This document shows positions 1-8,797 of a stretch of 22,313 bases of DNA, in pieces (the stretch's first letter is position 1; each line of letters begins with the position of its first letter). The notes below the pieces were generated by a model, which saw nothing but the letters and a program-made list of their open reading frames with translations, was not told the origin of the DNA and made no database searches. The position numbers were made by a program, and so were the translations under genes. This DNA is from a virus: IMG/VR virus record IMGVR_UViG_3300046328_001099, positions 1 through 22,313 of that record. One strand, 5' to 3'.

Positions 1-1
1 A

Positions 2-217
2 TTATGGTCTTGCTATCCATCCCCAATTTACACCATCCCAATATGTTATTTCTGGACTTGTTGGATTTCTTGCGTCATTTAAAACTATTGAATCGTTTGG
101 ACAATTAGCTACTTGGTATGCTACCAATGGATCATAACCAACATAAGTTGTGTAGTCAGTATACCCATAAGATAACAAATACCCTGTTCCTGTTTCTACT
201 AAACCATTTAATATCAT
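2..217 (-). CDS. Small hypothetical protein downstream of tail fibre
   Basis: A complete 71-residue ORF whose ATG lies 1 nt after the stop codon of the long tail-fibre gene, so translation is probably coupled. A GACGGAA ribosome site precedes the start, in the loop of a short TTGTA/TATAA stem (one G-U pair). The protein is rich in Tyr, Gly and Trp, has a YGYTDYTTYVGYD stretch near residues 17-29, and ends in a Trp-rich tail (YWDGVNWGWIARP). I do not recognise the family. Its place at the distal end of the fibre block suggests a fibre-tip component or fibre-assembly accessory, but that is positional inference only. Confidence 0.6.
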   Translation of the reverse strand: MILNGLVETGTGYLLSYGYTDYTTYVGYDPLVAYQVANCPNDSIVLNDARNPTSPEITYWDGVNWGWIARP

Positions 218-218
218 A

Positions 219-2996
219 TTATATTCCGTCTACAAATTGAAAAACTGATAATGTTATTGAATCATTAGCTGCTGTGGTAGCATAATCAAGAGATTGAGCT
301 GAATTTGTTCTTATTTGGCAACTTGTACGCATAAAGTTACCAGCTGCAATAGCAAATCCTGGACCATAACGATTTGAAGTTGTTGCTAACGTAACTAAAG
401 ATCCAGTTGGTCTAAAATAAAATGAATCCGTTGCTGCTGTACCTGCACCATTATTTTCAAATTCCGCATTAATTACTGCTGACGTAGAAGTTGATGGAAT
501 TGAACTTGATAATGAAAGAGAAGCAAAAACATTTGCTGTTGATCCAGCGGAAAGCACAGTAGTATTTGCTATAGCAGTATCCCATGTGTATATTCTAGAC
601 GAAAATAATCCAGAAACTATAAATCCTTGTATTGCATTTGCAGAACTAGTTCTTACCCATCCAACACGACGAAAATTTGTATAACCTGATGGCAAAGTAG
701 GAGTTGTAGCACTTAAAGAAGCTAAACTTGCGGGAGCATTAACCCCTGTGTTGTCGCCAATTACAAAAATAGCATACCAAGAACTTAAAGTTTGAACTCC
801 TGTATCAAGACCATTTACACCATTTGTAGCAAAATTTACTGTTTTAGCAGTTACAACCATATCAAGTGCGTCAGTAGAATCACGACAAATCCCATTGCTT
901 AAAGATACACTGGTTGTAGATAAAAATGATATTATACAATTGTAAATATATCCGGTTGCTAAATTTGAATTAATTGTAATAGAACCGGAAGAATTAGTAA
1001 TAGTTTGTCTAGTTCCCGGTGTAATGTTTGCAAGTGTATATCCAGTTCCATTACCAATAGGCAATTGTCCGTTTGTTGGAGTTGCTGTTAAATTTGTCCC
1101 ACCTTTTAAAACACTAATTGGTGTTGCATCCCAAGAACCTGTACCAATTGTTCCTAAAGTTGTAATTGAATTTTGACCTACATAAGTCGATGCAATATCA
1201 ACGGTTGGGTTAGTAGATGTTCCGCCTACTGTAATTCGATTCGTTGTTCCTGTCACACTTGCAACTGTTCCAGATGTAGTTGCAAGAGTGCCTGATGTGG
1301 GAAAAGTAACGTTAGTTGGTCCAGTATAAGTTTGAATTACAGAAAATGCGCCAGAAGTAGAAAAATTACCTGATGTTGAAAATGCACCCGCTGTTGAAAA
1401 TGCACCTGTGACACTTATGGTACTGGTACTAAATAAATTTCCACCTAAAGTAGCCGTAAACGATCCGTTATTAACTCCTGTTCCACCAAACGTTGGACTA
1501 ACAATTGTCCCATTCCATTCTCCTGTTGTTATAGTTCCAAGAGTTGTAATTGAATTTTGACCTGAATAAGTTGAACTAATATCTAATGTTGGATTTCCGC
1601 TTACTCCATCCCCATTTGAAACTGAAATTTTATTAATAGTTCCTTGAATTGATCGACCAGTATATGTATTTGCTGCTGTTTGTGTAATAATTCCATTTGT
1701 ATTAAAAGTTGACAAAGCATTTAATTGTGGATTAGAAGTTGAAAATATTGTTCCAGTTGTTGGAAATGTAACTGTTGTTGGAGCAGTATATGTTTGAATA
1801 ACAGAAAAAGCACCAGATGTTGTAAATGATCCATCCAGAGAAATAGGTACAGAATTGATTTTTGATACGGTTGTAGCGCCTGTATTTATAATAGAAACGT
1901 CACCTGACATTGGAACATCAGTAGCAACATTAGATACATTACCTACTAAAATGTTATTATTTGTAAGAGCATTTGTTTGAATAGTTCCGCTTGGTGGAAA
2001 TGTTATATTTGTTGGTGCAGTTAAATTAAAAGTTGCTGGAAAAGCCCCTGTATATGTTATAGATCCAGAACTTAAAAAACTTCCGCCTAAAGTGCATGTA
2101 AATAAACCATTATTAATTCCACTACCACCAAATACGGGTTCAACTATTGTTCCATTCCAGGTTCCAGTTGAAATAGTCCCAATCGTAATTATGCTATTTT
2201 GACCTGGATATATAGCGCTAATATTAATTGCTGGATTAGCCAATACGCCATTTCCATTAGTTACGTCTATATAACTTGCAGTTCCTTGAATTGTTCTTGG
2301 AGTAAATGTATTTGCCGCAGTATGAGCAACCAAACCATCTGTAACCGTATTTGCTGATTGTAATTGAGGAGTTACAGAAATAGTGTCACCACTAATCTCA
2401 ATACCGGGTCCAGCTAATGCGGTTAATATCAAATTTGTTGGAAAAAACACAATTGTTGAAATTCCTATAACAATTGGATCATTTGTTACCATTATCCATT
2501 GTGTGCTTTGGTTTTGTTGTCCCAATGAAACCATTAAAAAAGTTCCTTGAGAAACTTGATTTGGAATATGATTATCATAATCAGAAGCACGGGTTAATAC
2601 CCATGGAGTTGCTATTGTCCCTATATTTGAAACAACATATACACCATTTTGAGTAGTATCCACCTGATCTTTTACTAAAACCCGATCGTTATTTGACAAA
2701 ATAATATTGTCAATAATTAAAGCAGAAAAAGGGCCATTATTTATAAGCGTAGCTCCAACTCCAAGTGACCCATTATTATATGAAGCTGTTAATTGCCCTG
2801 TGGTAGCTGCTCTAGCGGACACAATATTGCTTGCTGTTTGCAATGATGCTGTATCAATAAGAGATTGAATAGTATATTTTTTTGTTGTTCCTGATGAACT
2901 TTGAGTAGGATCTGTTACGTCTACAGCTGGGTAAACATCAGTTGGTTTTGGTGTGCCTAGCGAAAGTTGAGTTATAGGTTCTCGAGTAGTTGTCAT
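219..2996 (-). CDS. Long repetitive tail fibre protein
   Basis: A 925-residue fibre. Residues about 60-200 look like the common phage-fibre entry domain (NNDRVLVKDQ, QNGVYVV, WVLTRASDYD). Residues about 205-640 hold imperfect repeats built on motifs such as TTLGTITTGEWNGTIVSP, FGGTGVNNGSFTATLGG and TYTGPTNVTFPTSGT, typical of a trimeric beta-structured shaft. Residues about 678-925 form a separate C-terminal region (GICRDSTDALD, NGVNGLDTG, WYAIFVIGD, RRVGWVRTS) that is homologous along its length to the protein at 12867-13604. The protein is Ser/Thr/Asn-rich with almost no Cys. Its probable role is host receptor binding at the virion tail. AAGGAT precedes the ATG, with AGGA in the loop of a perfect TTAATA/TATTAA stem. 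It lies 24 nt after the 85-aa gene. Confidence 0.85.
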   Translation of the reverse strand: MTTTREPITQLSLGTPKPTDVYPAVDVTDPTQSSSGTTKKYTIQSLIDTASLQTASNIVSARAATTGQLTASYNNGSLGVGATLINNGPFSALIIDNIILSNNDRVLVKDQVDTTQNGVYVVSNIGTIATPWVLTRASDYDNHIPNQVSQGTFLMVSLGQQNQSTQWIMVTNDPIVIGISTIVFFPTNLILTALAGPGIEISGDTISVTPQLQSANTVTDGLVAHTAANTFTPRTIQGTASYIDVTNGNGVLANPAINISAIYPGQNSIITIGTISTGTWNGTIVEPVFGGSGINNGLFTCTLGGSFLSSGSITYTGAFPATFNLTAPTNITFPPSGTIQTNALTNNNILVGNVSNVATDVPMSGDVSIINTGATTVSKINSVPISLDGSFTTSGAFSVIQTYTAPTTVTFPTTGTIFSTSNPQLNALSTFNTNGIITQTAANTYTGRSIQGTINKISVSNGDGVSGNPTLDISSTYSGQNSITTLGTITTGEWNGTIVSPTFGGTGVNNGSFTATLGGNLFSTSTISVTGAFSTAGAFSTSGNFSTSGAFSVIQTYTGPTNVTFPTSGTLATTSGTVASVTGTTNRITVGGTSTNPTVDIASTYVGQNSITTLGTIGTGSWDATPISVLKGGTNLTATPTNGQLPIGNGTGYTLANITPGTRQTITNSSGSITINSNLATGYIYNCIISFLSTTSVSLSNGICRDSTDALDMVVTAKTVNFATNGVNGLDTGVQTLSSWYAIFVIGDNTGVNAPASLASLSATTPTLPSGYTNFRRVGWVRTSSANAIQGFIVSGLFSSRIYTWDTAIANTTVLSAGSTANVFASLSLSSSIPSTSTSAVINAEFENNGAGTAATDSFYFRPTGSLVTLATTSNRYGPGFAIAAGNFMRTSCQIRTNSAQSLDYATTAANDSITLSVFQFVDGI
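1077..2327 (-). repeat. Fibre shaft repeats within the tail fibre gene
   Basis: Imperfect protein repeats at about residues 224-340, 439-575 and 585-640 of the fibre. The shared order is an AANT(F/Y) and R(T/S)IQGT segment, a Q(N)SI(I/T)T(I/L)GTI-TG-WN/D segment, an FGG(S/T)G-NNG-F segment, and a TYTGP/APTNVTFP-SGT segment. The third copy is shortened and changes to ISVLKGGTNLT. Between copies 2 and 3 there is a local GAFST-AGAFST-SGNFST-SGAFS micro-repeat near residues 531-551. Confidence 0.7.
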
Positions 2997-3020
2997 TTTA
3001 ATATCCTTATTAATGTCTTA

Positions 3021-3278
3021 TTATATCTCAATTTGAGGAAACCAACTTTGATCAGCCTCTTGCAATTGTACATTTTCTATATTTCTAATCATTGTTTCTT
3101 GTGTTAATCCATTCCATCCATCTATGGGTGGCTGACAAATAAACCAAAAATTGTGATTAACAGTTTCTTGGGGTATATCCCAATTTTGGGCAAAATCATT
3201 TGGAATGTTACTATTTTTTTCTATTTGATTGTTTGCAATATCAATCCAATATTTTGTTCCTGTATAATACATTACCAT
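3021..3278 (-). CDS. Small hypothetical protein in fibre block
   Basis: An 85-residue ORF starting 2 nt after the stop of the LamG-like gene. The site before the ATG is a poor Shine-Dalgarno, so translation probably relies on coupling; a second ATG two codons in is an equally possible start. The protein is acidic and aromatic (YYTGTKYWID, HNFWFICQPPIDGWNG, SWFPQIEI). I do not recognise a family. A small protein between a lectin-like protein and a long fibre could be a fibre-assembly chaperone or a minor tip protein, but no diagnostic motif supports either. Confidence 0.6.
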   Translation of the reverse strand: MVMYYTGTKYWIDIANNQIEKNSNIPNDFAQNWDIPQETVNHNFWFICQPPIDGWNGLTQETMIRNIENVQLQEADQSWFPQIEI

Positions 3279-3280
3279 AA

Positions 3281-4039
3281 TTATAGCCCGTATTTTGTTT
3301 GAAAATAAGTATTAATACTAGAATTTTCTGATGCGTTTAATATTTTGTTATAAAAAATAATTTCCGCAATCGAACCTTGAAAAAATGACCCGGTCCCACC
3401 AGAATCAGAACCAATTGACGAAGAAAGTGATGGAAAATTTGGTCCTTGATTTGGATTTAATACTGGATAAATTGTGCCATTTACTAATGTATAAATTGTC
3501 GAACCATTCCAACTAACTTGATGCATATTATAATTTGTATTTGCTGAAAGATACTCGTTCCAAACAACACCACCTTCTAAAATTGCATAATTAGAAGAAA
3601 AAACTGCAGGACCATAACCATTTATACCAGAGTCTCCATTAAAATAAATTATTTGATTTGTCCCAGTGTTGATAGTTTTATACACAACAAATATAGTAAA
3701 AATAATTGTCGATATTAAAGGACCTGTCATGTATTTTGAACCATTAAAATTTATAGCTGAGCTAGACACTGGAAGTTGCGCGGTATTAAAGATTGGCTGC
3801 CTAGAGCCTGTATTTTGTACATAGTTGTTAGAATTTCCAGATAAATCTTTCCATAAAGATAAAGAAGATCCATCAGAAGGTTGAACATTTGTACCATTAA
3901 CATTGTTTGCATCTAACCATACCATTAATCCACTAATATCATTTGGTAAAAAAGTATTTTTAATATATGCGTTTACAAATGGACTAATTAAAATAGGATT
4001 TTCAGTTATTCCAAATTTATTTATATTAATGAATTGCAT
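3281..4039 (-). CDS. LamG/concanavalin-A-like lectin virion protein
   Basis: A 252-residue protein with the hallmarks of a LamG/concanavalin-like jelly-roll. Near the start is GLMVWLDANNVNGT, then LWKDLSGNSNN. The C-terminus, SIAEIIFYNKILNASE followed by INTYFQTKYGL, is the characteristic last-strand and helix signature of this family. About 30 residues precede the domain and could anchor it to the tail. Glycan binding on the host surface is the expected role. Its AAGGA ribosome site is formed partly by the stop codon of the upstream 124-aa gene (TAAGGA), so the two are translationally linked with an 8-nt gap. No signal peptide is seen. Confidence 0.75.
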   Translation of the reverse strand: MQFININKFGITENPILISPFVNAYIKNTFLPNDISGLMVWLDANNVNGTNVQPSDGSSLSLWKDLSGNSNNYVQNTGSRQPIFNTAQLPVSSSAINFNGSKYMTGPLISTIIFTIFVVYKTINTGTNQIIYFNGDSGINGYGPAVFSSNYAILEGGVVWNEYLSANTNYNMHQVSWNGSTIYTLVNGTIYPVLNPNQGPNFPSLSSSIGSDSGGTGSFFQGSIAEIIFYNKILNASENSSINTYFQTKYGL

Positions 4040-4047
4040 AATATTCC

Positions 4048-4422
4048 TTAGCTCAAACTATAAAATGTCACGCCAACCAATGTTGCTGAGCTAGAAAAAA
4101 AATTAATAACATCACCGCTTTTTACTAATCTAGCAGATGGATTTAATTCTGAAGTTGTAGAAACAAAAGAAGATCCAGATGGAATTTCTGCGGTGTTGTT
4201 ATTTGATACCCATACAGATGAACTAGGCTGAAAGGAAAATAATGCTATAAAATAATTATTAACAACTGAATCGCTTGATCCTCCCATTGGTGCTGAAGAT
4301 GGTACAGTTAATATAGTATTTGTTGATGCTAAAATGCTAGCTGAAAATTTTTGATCTGAAAAAACAAGGCCAAATCCGTTATACCCATTGATGTCTCGTG
4401 TCATGCTAAATTTAGTGCTCAT
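4048..4422 (-). CDS. Small beta-rich virion-associated protein
   Basis: A 124-residue protein starting MSTKFSMTRDINGYNGFG, followed by alternating hydrophobic and polar stretches rich in Ser, Val and Asn (LASTNTILTVPSSAP, VNNYFIALFSFQP, VSNNNTAEIPSGSS, VTFYSLS). This suits a compact all-beta (jelly-roll-like) domain. The look is familiar from small proteins near phage tail fibres, but I cannot name a family. It lies between the tailspike-like adhesin and the LamG-like protein, with a good AAAGGATC ribosome site in front. A minor adhesin or capsid/tail decoration protein is the likely role. Confidence 0.65.
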   Translation of the reverse strand: MSTKFSMTRDINGYNGFGLVFSDQKFSASILASTNTILTVPSSAPMGGSSDSVVNNYFIALFSFQPSSSVWVSNNNTAEIPSGSSFVSTTSELNPSARLVKSGDVINFFSSSATLVGVTFYSLS

Positions 4423-4443
4423 AATTTGATCCTTTTTATAAAA

Positions 4444-6903
4444 TTAATATCGTATATAATAATTTACCGCAGAGTTTGTAGGTCTTGTTTCAGTTCCACC
4501 ATTTGTTCCAATAGAATATGTTAATGAATTAGTAATTGATCCAGGAGATACTGCTGTTTGTGTTGGATTTATACCTGTAAGACTTATGTGTCCATCATTT
4601 CCCGGCTGAACAGTTCCGGTAATATTTAATCCTAAAGATCCACCTACAGTTATTGAATGAAGATGGCTTATAAGTTGCTGAAATTCAAATGTTCCTAAAT
4701 TTGCACCAGATATTCCAGACACTGATGACATTCTATTGGTAGCATTTTTGTCTATAGAACCTGATGGATCTAAACCACGTAAAAACATTCCGCGCAAATC
4801 TGGAACAGAAAATTGATATTTATTAATAGCAAATCTTGTTTTTGTACAAACTAAAGCTGGTGTATTGTCCAAAGATGTCAATTCAACTTTTATTCCTGTT
4901 AAACCAAGCAATAAAGGGTCATTACCTGATCCATCTATTGAATACCACACATAAAAGTTTTTAGGTACTGCTGGATTAGATTGAAATGTAAAATATTGCC
5001 CAGCTAAAGGAACAGATGGAATTGTAAGAATATAAGAAGCTTGAAGCATAATTTCTTCTTTTATAATTTCCGCAACTTGAAGAGCTGTGTCTGTAGATTT
5101 TAAATTTACTTGTATACCAGTATAAGTACTAAATAATGGGTTAGAACCTGCCCCATCTACTGTAAACCACATGTAAAATCTTAACCCATTTCCACTAAAT
5201 GTAAAAAATTTTCCTGCCAACGTTGCAGCTGGAATAGCAGTAATAACAAATGCATATTGTTGATTTGCTAATATTCCGTTTTGAGTTCCCGGAGCATAAC
5301 TTTGTTCCTGAATTGAAAAACCAGATGTTCTAGGATTTGCATATGTAAGATCCGCATGTGGATTTGGAAATGGAATATTAACATTATCAGGTGGTAATGC
5401 TGCATTACTAAGATTCCAGTAAGCCAACATTTGACCACCACCTATACTGTATGAGGAATATCCAATATATGGACTTCCGGTATACACTGAAAACGGAACA
5501 AAATTAGTTGTTCCTGCTGTTGGAGACGCTAAAGCTCCACCACTAAGGTTATTTGATACAATTCTAAGTTGATCAGAAGATCCACATTGGTAAGCAGTGC
5601 TATAATTTAATCCAGTACCAAACATTGGAATACCAGAAACAGGTGAATTTAAAATTAAATACTCGCTTAATCTAGAGTAAGGAATCCCAATAGTAGAGTA
5701 ATTTGATCTTATATATTGAGATCCATCGCAAAGCAGCAAAGAAAATGTATTATTACTGCCTAATAAATAATTTGATACAATTTCACCTATAACCGATCTA
5801 TCAAATTGTGTTCCAGATTGGGTTAATACTAAAGGCAAATATAAATCACTTCCGTCTGGATTAGGAGTAGGCATGTAACCAGCTACGCCTCTTGAAAACA
5901 TATCTGCATTTGTTTGTTGTGGAAATGTAGGAATTTGAGCAATTCCGGGTGTTAAAACAAAATCTGATAGTATTACATCAAATGGTATACCAGCTGGAAA
6001 ATTAATAGATATTTGAACAAAATCATCATTTAACGGTCCAACTGTACTTGCAGTAATTGGAAATATAAAATTACTAGAAAATGCTTTGTAAGTAGATGGA
6101 AATGTTTGAGTAGAAACATTTGTTGTAAGTGTTGGGCTGCCGCCTGTGCCAAAATTTTGTATTATAGTTGTACTTGTGTTTAATGTTCCAGCTCCTGTGT
6201 TGTCAACAGCTGTAAATTGTAAAGTATAATTTTGTGTATCAGATGCAAATTTAAAAACATCTGGAAATTTTAGCCTTAAAGATTTAAAAGTTGCATTCCC
6301 GGGAGACGTGCATTGTATTCTTACTGAATATCTTGGGCTTGATGTTGGATTTGAAGTAAAAGTGTTAAACTTTTTAAAAGATACCAAATCAATATCAGTA
6401 GAAGATACAGTTCTTTCATACGTCCAACCACCTTGAGCAATAGTTTTAACACCTAAAACTTCTACATGATTATCATTATGTGATAAAAATTGCCCGTTAG
6501 GAACATAATTAATAAGATTGTTTGATCCTGTCATTGATCCGCTTGAAACGCCTGCATTTGGAAAAGCTTCTCTAGTAAATTGTAATGTTCCAGCAGAATT
6601 GTAAATTTGAATATAATAATTTTCTGGGTTACCACTTAAATCTTGTGGAAAATAATACACTAAAACATTATTTCCACCGGCATCTTGTATGGTTCCTGCT
6701 GAACTAAGAGTAATTGGATTTGGAAGTGCCGCATAAGTATAATTTGGTGGGTTTCCACTTATTGTAAAAACATTTTTTAATATTGTTCTATTATTGTCCG
6801 AATAATAGTAAATTTTACCACCTGATAATGGTTGACCAGTAGATTTATCAACAAAATATTCTTCAAGGCTAGTTGCTAAAACATAACTTAGATCTAATGA
6901 CAT
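4444..6903 (-). CDS. Tailspike-like adhesin with split tail-collar domain
   Basis: An 819-residue protein. Residues 1-115 resemble the P22-tailspike-type head-binding domain (FVDKSTGQPLSGGKIYYYSD, NPITLSSAGTIQDAGGNNVLV, YYIQIYNSAGTLQFTREAFPN). The middle, about 120-380, is beta-rich and unassigned. Residues 389-411 (LLLCDGSQYIRSNYS) look like the first half of a phage tail-collar domain, and residues 696-712 (YQFSVPDLRGMFLRGLD) through the end (TETRPTNSAVNYYIRY) look like its second half. The roughly 285 residues between contain two tandem copies of a module of about 70 residues (551-618 and 623-694; each has LAG-(K/Q)-(F/Y)FTF, a Trp-containing strand, DG(A/S)G, and TGI-V-L-S). Its likely role is virion attachment and receptor binding. 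The ribosome site AAAGGAA sits next to and within a TAAAA/TTTTA hairpin. Confidence 0.8.
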   Translation of the reverse strand: MSLDLSYVLATSLEEYFVDKSTGQPLSGGKIYYYSDNNRTILKNVFTISGNPPNYTYAALPNPITLSSAGTIQDAGGNNVLVYYFPQDLSGNPENYYIQIYNSAGTLQFTREAFPNAGVSSGSMTGSNNLINYVPNGQFLSHNDNHVEVLGVKTIAQGGWTYERTVSSTDIDLVSFKKFNTFTSNPTSSPRYSVRIQCTSPGNATFKSLRLKFPDVFKFASDTQNYTLQFTAVDNTGAGTLNTSTTIIQNFGTGGSPTLTTNVSTQTFPSTYKAFSSNFIFPITASTVGPLNDDFVQISINFPAGIPFDVILSDFVLTPGIAQIPTFPQQTNADMFSRGVAGYMPTPNPDGSDLYLPLVLTQSGTQFDRSVIGEIVSNYLLGSNNTFSLLLCDGSQYIRSNYSTIGIPYSRLSEYLILNSPVSGIPMFGTGLNYSTAYQCGSSDQLRIVSNNLSGGALASPTAGTTNFVPFSVYTGSPYIGYSSYSIGGGQMLAYWNLSNAALPPDNVNIPFPNPHADLTYANPRTSGFSIQEQSYAPGTQNGILANQQYAFVITAIPAATLAGKFFTFSGNGLRFYMWFTVDGAGSNPLFSTYTGIQVNLKSTDTALQVAEIIKEEIMLQASYILTIPSVPLAGQYFTFQSNPAVPKNFYVWYSIDGSGNDPLLLGLTGIKVELTSLDNTPALVCTKTRFAINKYQFSVPDLRGMFLRGLDPSGSIDKNATNRMSSVSGISGANLGTFEFQQLISHLHSITVGGSLGLNITGTVQPGNDGHISLTGINPTQTAVSPGSITNSLTYSIGTNGGTETRPTNSAVNYYIRY

Positions 6904-6937
6904 TAAAATGTTCCTTTTATATTTAGTTGATAATAGC

Positions 6938-8797
6938 TTATTTATTATCTTCTAAAAAACTAATAGGTTGTTGAGAAACCCCCTGTGTTGCAATTACAGA
7001 TTGTGGAACTTTGCTACTCAAATAACTGGCTATTTTTGATATCATTTTAGGGTTATTTAGTTCTTTATTTATTATTTCTTGTTTTATAAAAGGTATTTTT
7101 GTTGCGCTTTTTGCTAAAAGTCCAGAAACTCCAGAAGATAATGGTATGGATGCTCCAACTATAGAAGCAGCAATAGGATGATTAATAAATCCGCCTGCAA
7201 TAGCTCCAATTGCTCCGGGAAGAATAGATTTACCAATCATTCCATATATTCCATGTTTTACATTTTCATCTTGCAAAACTTTAGGATTTTTATCTAACAT
7301 ATAATTTACAAAATCTAAATGTTGTTTATCTTGTTGATTAAACAAAAAATTCTTTTGTTGATCACTTAATTTATCATATGTATCTAAAATATTTTTCATA
7401 TTTGGTTTTTCACCAAATATTGATTTCAATAAAACTCTTTTTGCTAATGTAGGACTTCCAACTACATCAGAAAATTGCTCCATTCTTCCTGTCCCTTTTT
7501 CCCCTTTTGATGGGATGTAGTCACTTATAAAAGTTGTAGGATCTGAATATTTTCCGGTATTTTTAAAAAAATGTACAAATTTGCTATCGTTTGTTCCACC
7601 TTTATCAGAAGGAACTTCATGAAAAGTTTTTATTTTGGCAATTGTTGAATCTCTGGCTGCTTTCCATGCATTACCAAATCGTTTTAAATCTTCTTTATTT
7701 GATGGATTATTAATGTTGTTATCCATGTTTTTCATAAACCCTTTTATCGCACCATTTACGGAAGAAAATTGTGGTGAAACACCGGGTGTCATTGTTTCCC
7801 CATAACTTTCATTTAATGATTTTCCATAATTTAATGCCTGGGTAAATGATTTAATTGGTGTTTCTATTAATCCATTTATTCTTTTTAAAGCAGCTTTTTG
7901 TTCTGCGGTTTGGCTTTTAATAGGTGTTTCTTGTAATTTTGATCGTTGCTCAAGAAGAGCGTTAATTCTTCCAGAGTCATCATATTTTATATTTGGAAGA
8001 AGGTCAGCAATTGCAGTATGTTGATTGCTCATGTTCCATTTTTCTTGTTCATCGTTTTTATGGAATCTATAATTCTGTGAAGCTGCTTTAAATGAATCTG
8101 ATATGTCGTTTTCATATCCGGTATGAAACTTGCCTTTAATTAGGTCAGCTATTGCAGGAGCTAATTTATTTGACATTAAATTGGCGGCTGGCTTTATTAA
8201 TCCATGACCCAACCCAATTCCAGCAACCTCACCTATTGGTCCTGATATTGCGCCTTCAATTGAACCTTTAACTGGATTTTCAGACTGAAGTGCACCATAA
8301 GATGCGCCTCCAGTTGATGCAGCTCCCAGCCTTGATAAAAGTGCTTTTCCAGGAATTAAAGCAGAACCTGCTTCAGCAAAAGGAGCATATTGTATTGCAT
8401 TTTGTAATAATTTATCTTTCCAATCTGGATCTTTTATGCTCAATATTTTATCAATTCCAATATCAGTTTTTTTCATAACCCCTGGATATTTTGATTCTAA
8501 GGTTTTTTCAATTTCTGGGCTGATGTATTTTGCAATATTATGAGGAGAATTTAACAATCCTTGGCCAAGGCTTAAAAAACCAGCAGCAATGTCTTTACCT
8601 ATTCTTGTACTTATAGGTGATTCATTCATTGATTTAACATTATTTTCTGCGTTTAAAATAGCTAATTCATTTGAATCAGTAATTTTTTCACCTAAAATAG
8701 ATGAATTAGATGATAAACCTGATTCAGAATTTAAAGCTGATAATTCATTTGGATCAGTTATTTTATCGCCAATAGTTAAATCATTCCTACTTTGCAT
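6938..8797 (-). CDS. Large DNA-ejection (internal virion) protein
   Basis: A 619-residue protein in the position of P22 ejection genes. The N-terminus carries two near-identical peptides, GDKITDPNELSALN (10-23) and GEKITDSNELAILN (36-49), 26 residues apart. Residues 140-205 are Gly/Ala-rich (GAASTGGASYGAL, GAISGPIGEVAGIGLGHG), residues 285-400 are polar and helical, and 525-566 form a hydrophobic glycine-zipper segment (LPGAIGAIAGGF, AASIVGASIPLSSGVSGLL) able to insert in membrane. This suits a protein released from the capsid to form a channel through the host envelope. No peptidase or transglycosylase motif is evident. Its start overlaps the previous gene by 11 nt; AGGGGA precedes the ATG. 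Confidence 0.75.
   Translation of the reverse strand: MQSRNDLTIGDKITDPNELSALNSESGLSSNSSILGEKITDSNELAILNAENNVKSMNESPISTRIGKDIAAGFLSLGQGLLNSPHNIAKYISPEIEKTLESKYPGVMKKTDIGIDKILSIKDPDWKDKLLQNAIQYAPFAEAGSALIPGKALLSRLGAASTGGASYGALQSENPVKGSIEGAISGPIGEVAGIGLGHGLIKPAANLMSNKLAPAIADLIKGKFHTGYENDISDSFKAASQNYRFHKNDEQEKWNMSNQHTAIADLLPNIKYDDSGRINALLEQRSKLQETPIKSQTAEQKAALKRINGLIETPIKSFTQALNYGKSLNESYGETMTPGVSPQFSSVNGAIKGFMKNMDNNINNPSNKEDLKRFGNAWKAARDSTIAKIKTFHEVPSDKGGTNDSKFVHFFKNTGKYSDPTTFISDYIPSKGEKGTGRMEQFSDVVGSPTLAKRVLLKSIFGEKPNMKNILDTYDKLSDQQKNFLFNQQDKQHLDFVNYMLDKNPKVLQDENVKHGIYGMIGKSILPGAIGAIAGGFINHPIAASIVGASIPLSSGVSGLLAKSATKIPFIKQEIINKELNNPKMISKIASYLSSKVPQSVIATQGVSQQPISFLEDNK

Noticed and set aside
219-965. 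Diversity-generating retroelement variable region in the fibre tip
   Set aside because: No reverse transcriptase, no template repeat and no adenine-biased variable copy was seen; the second copy at 12867 is a diverged homologue, not a template repeat.
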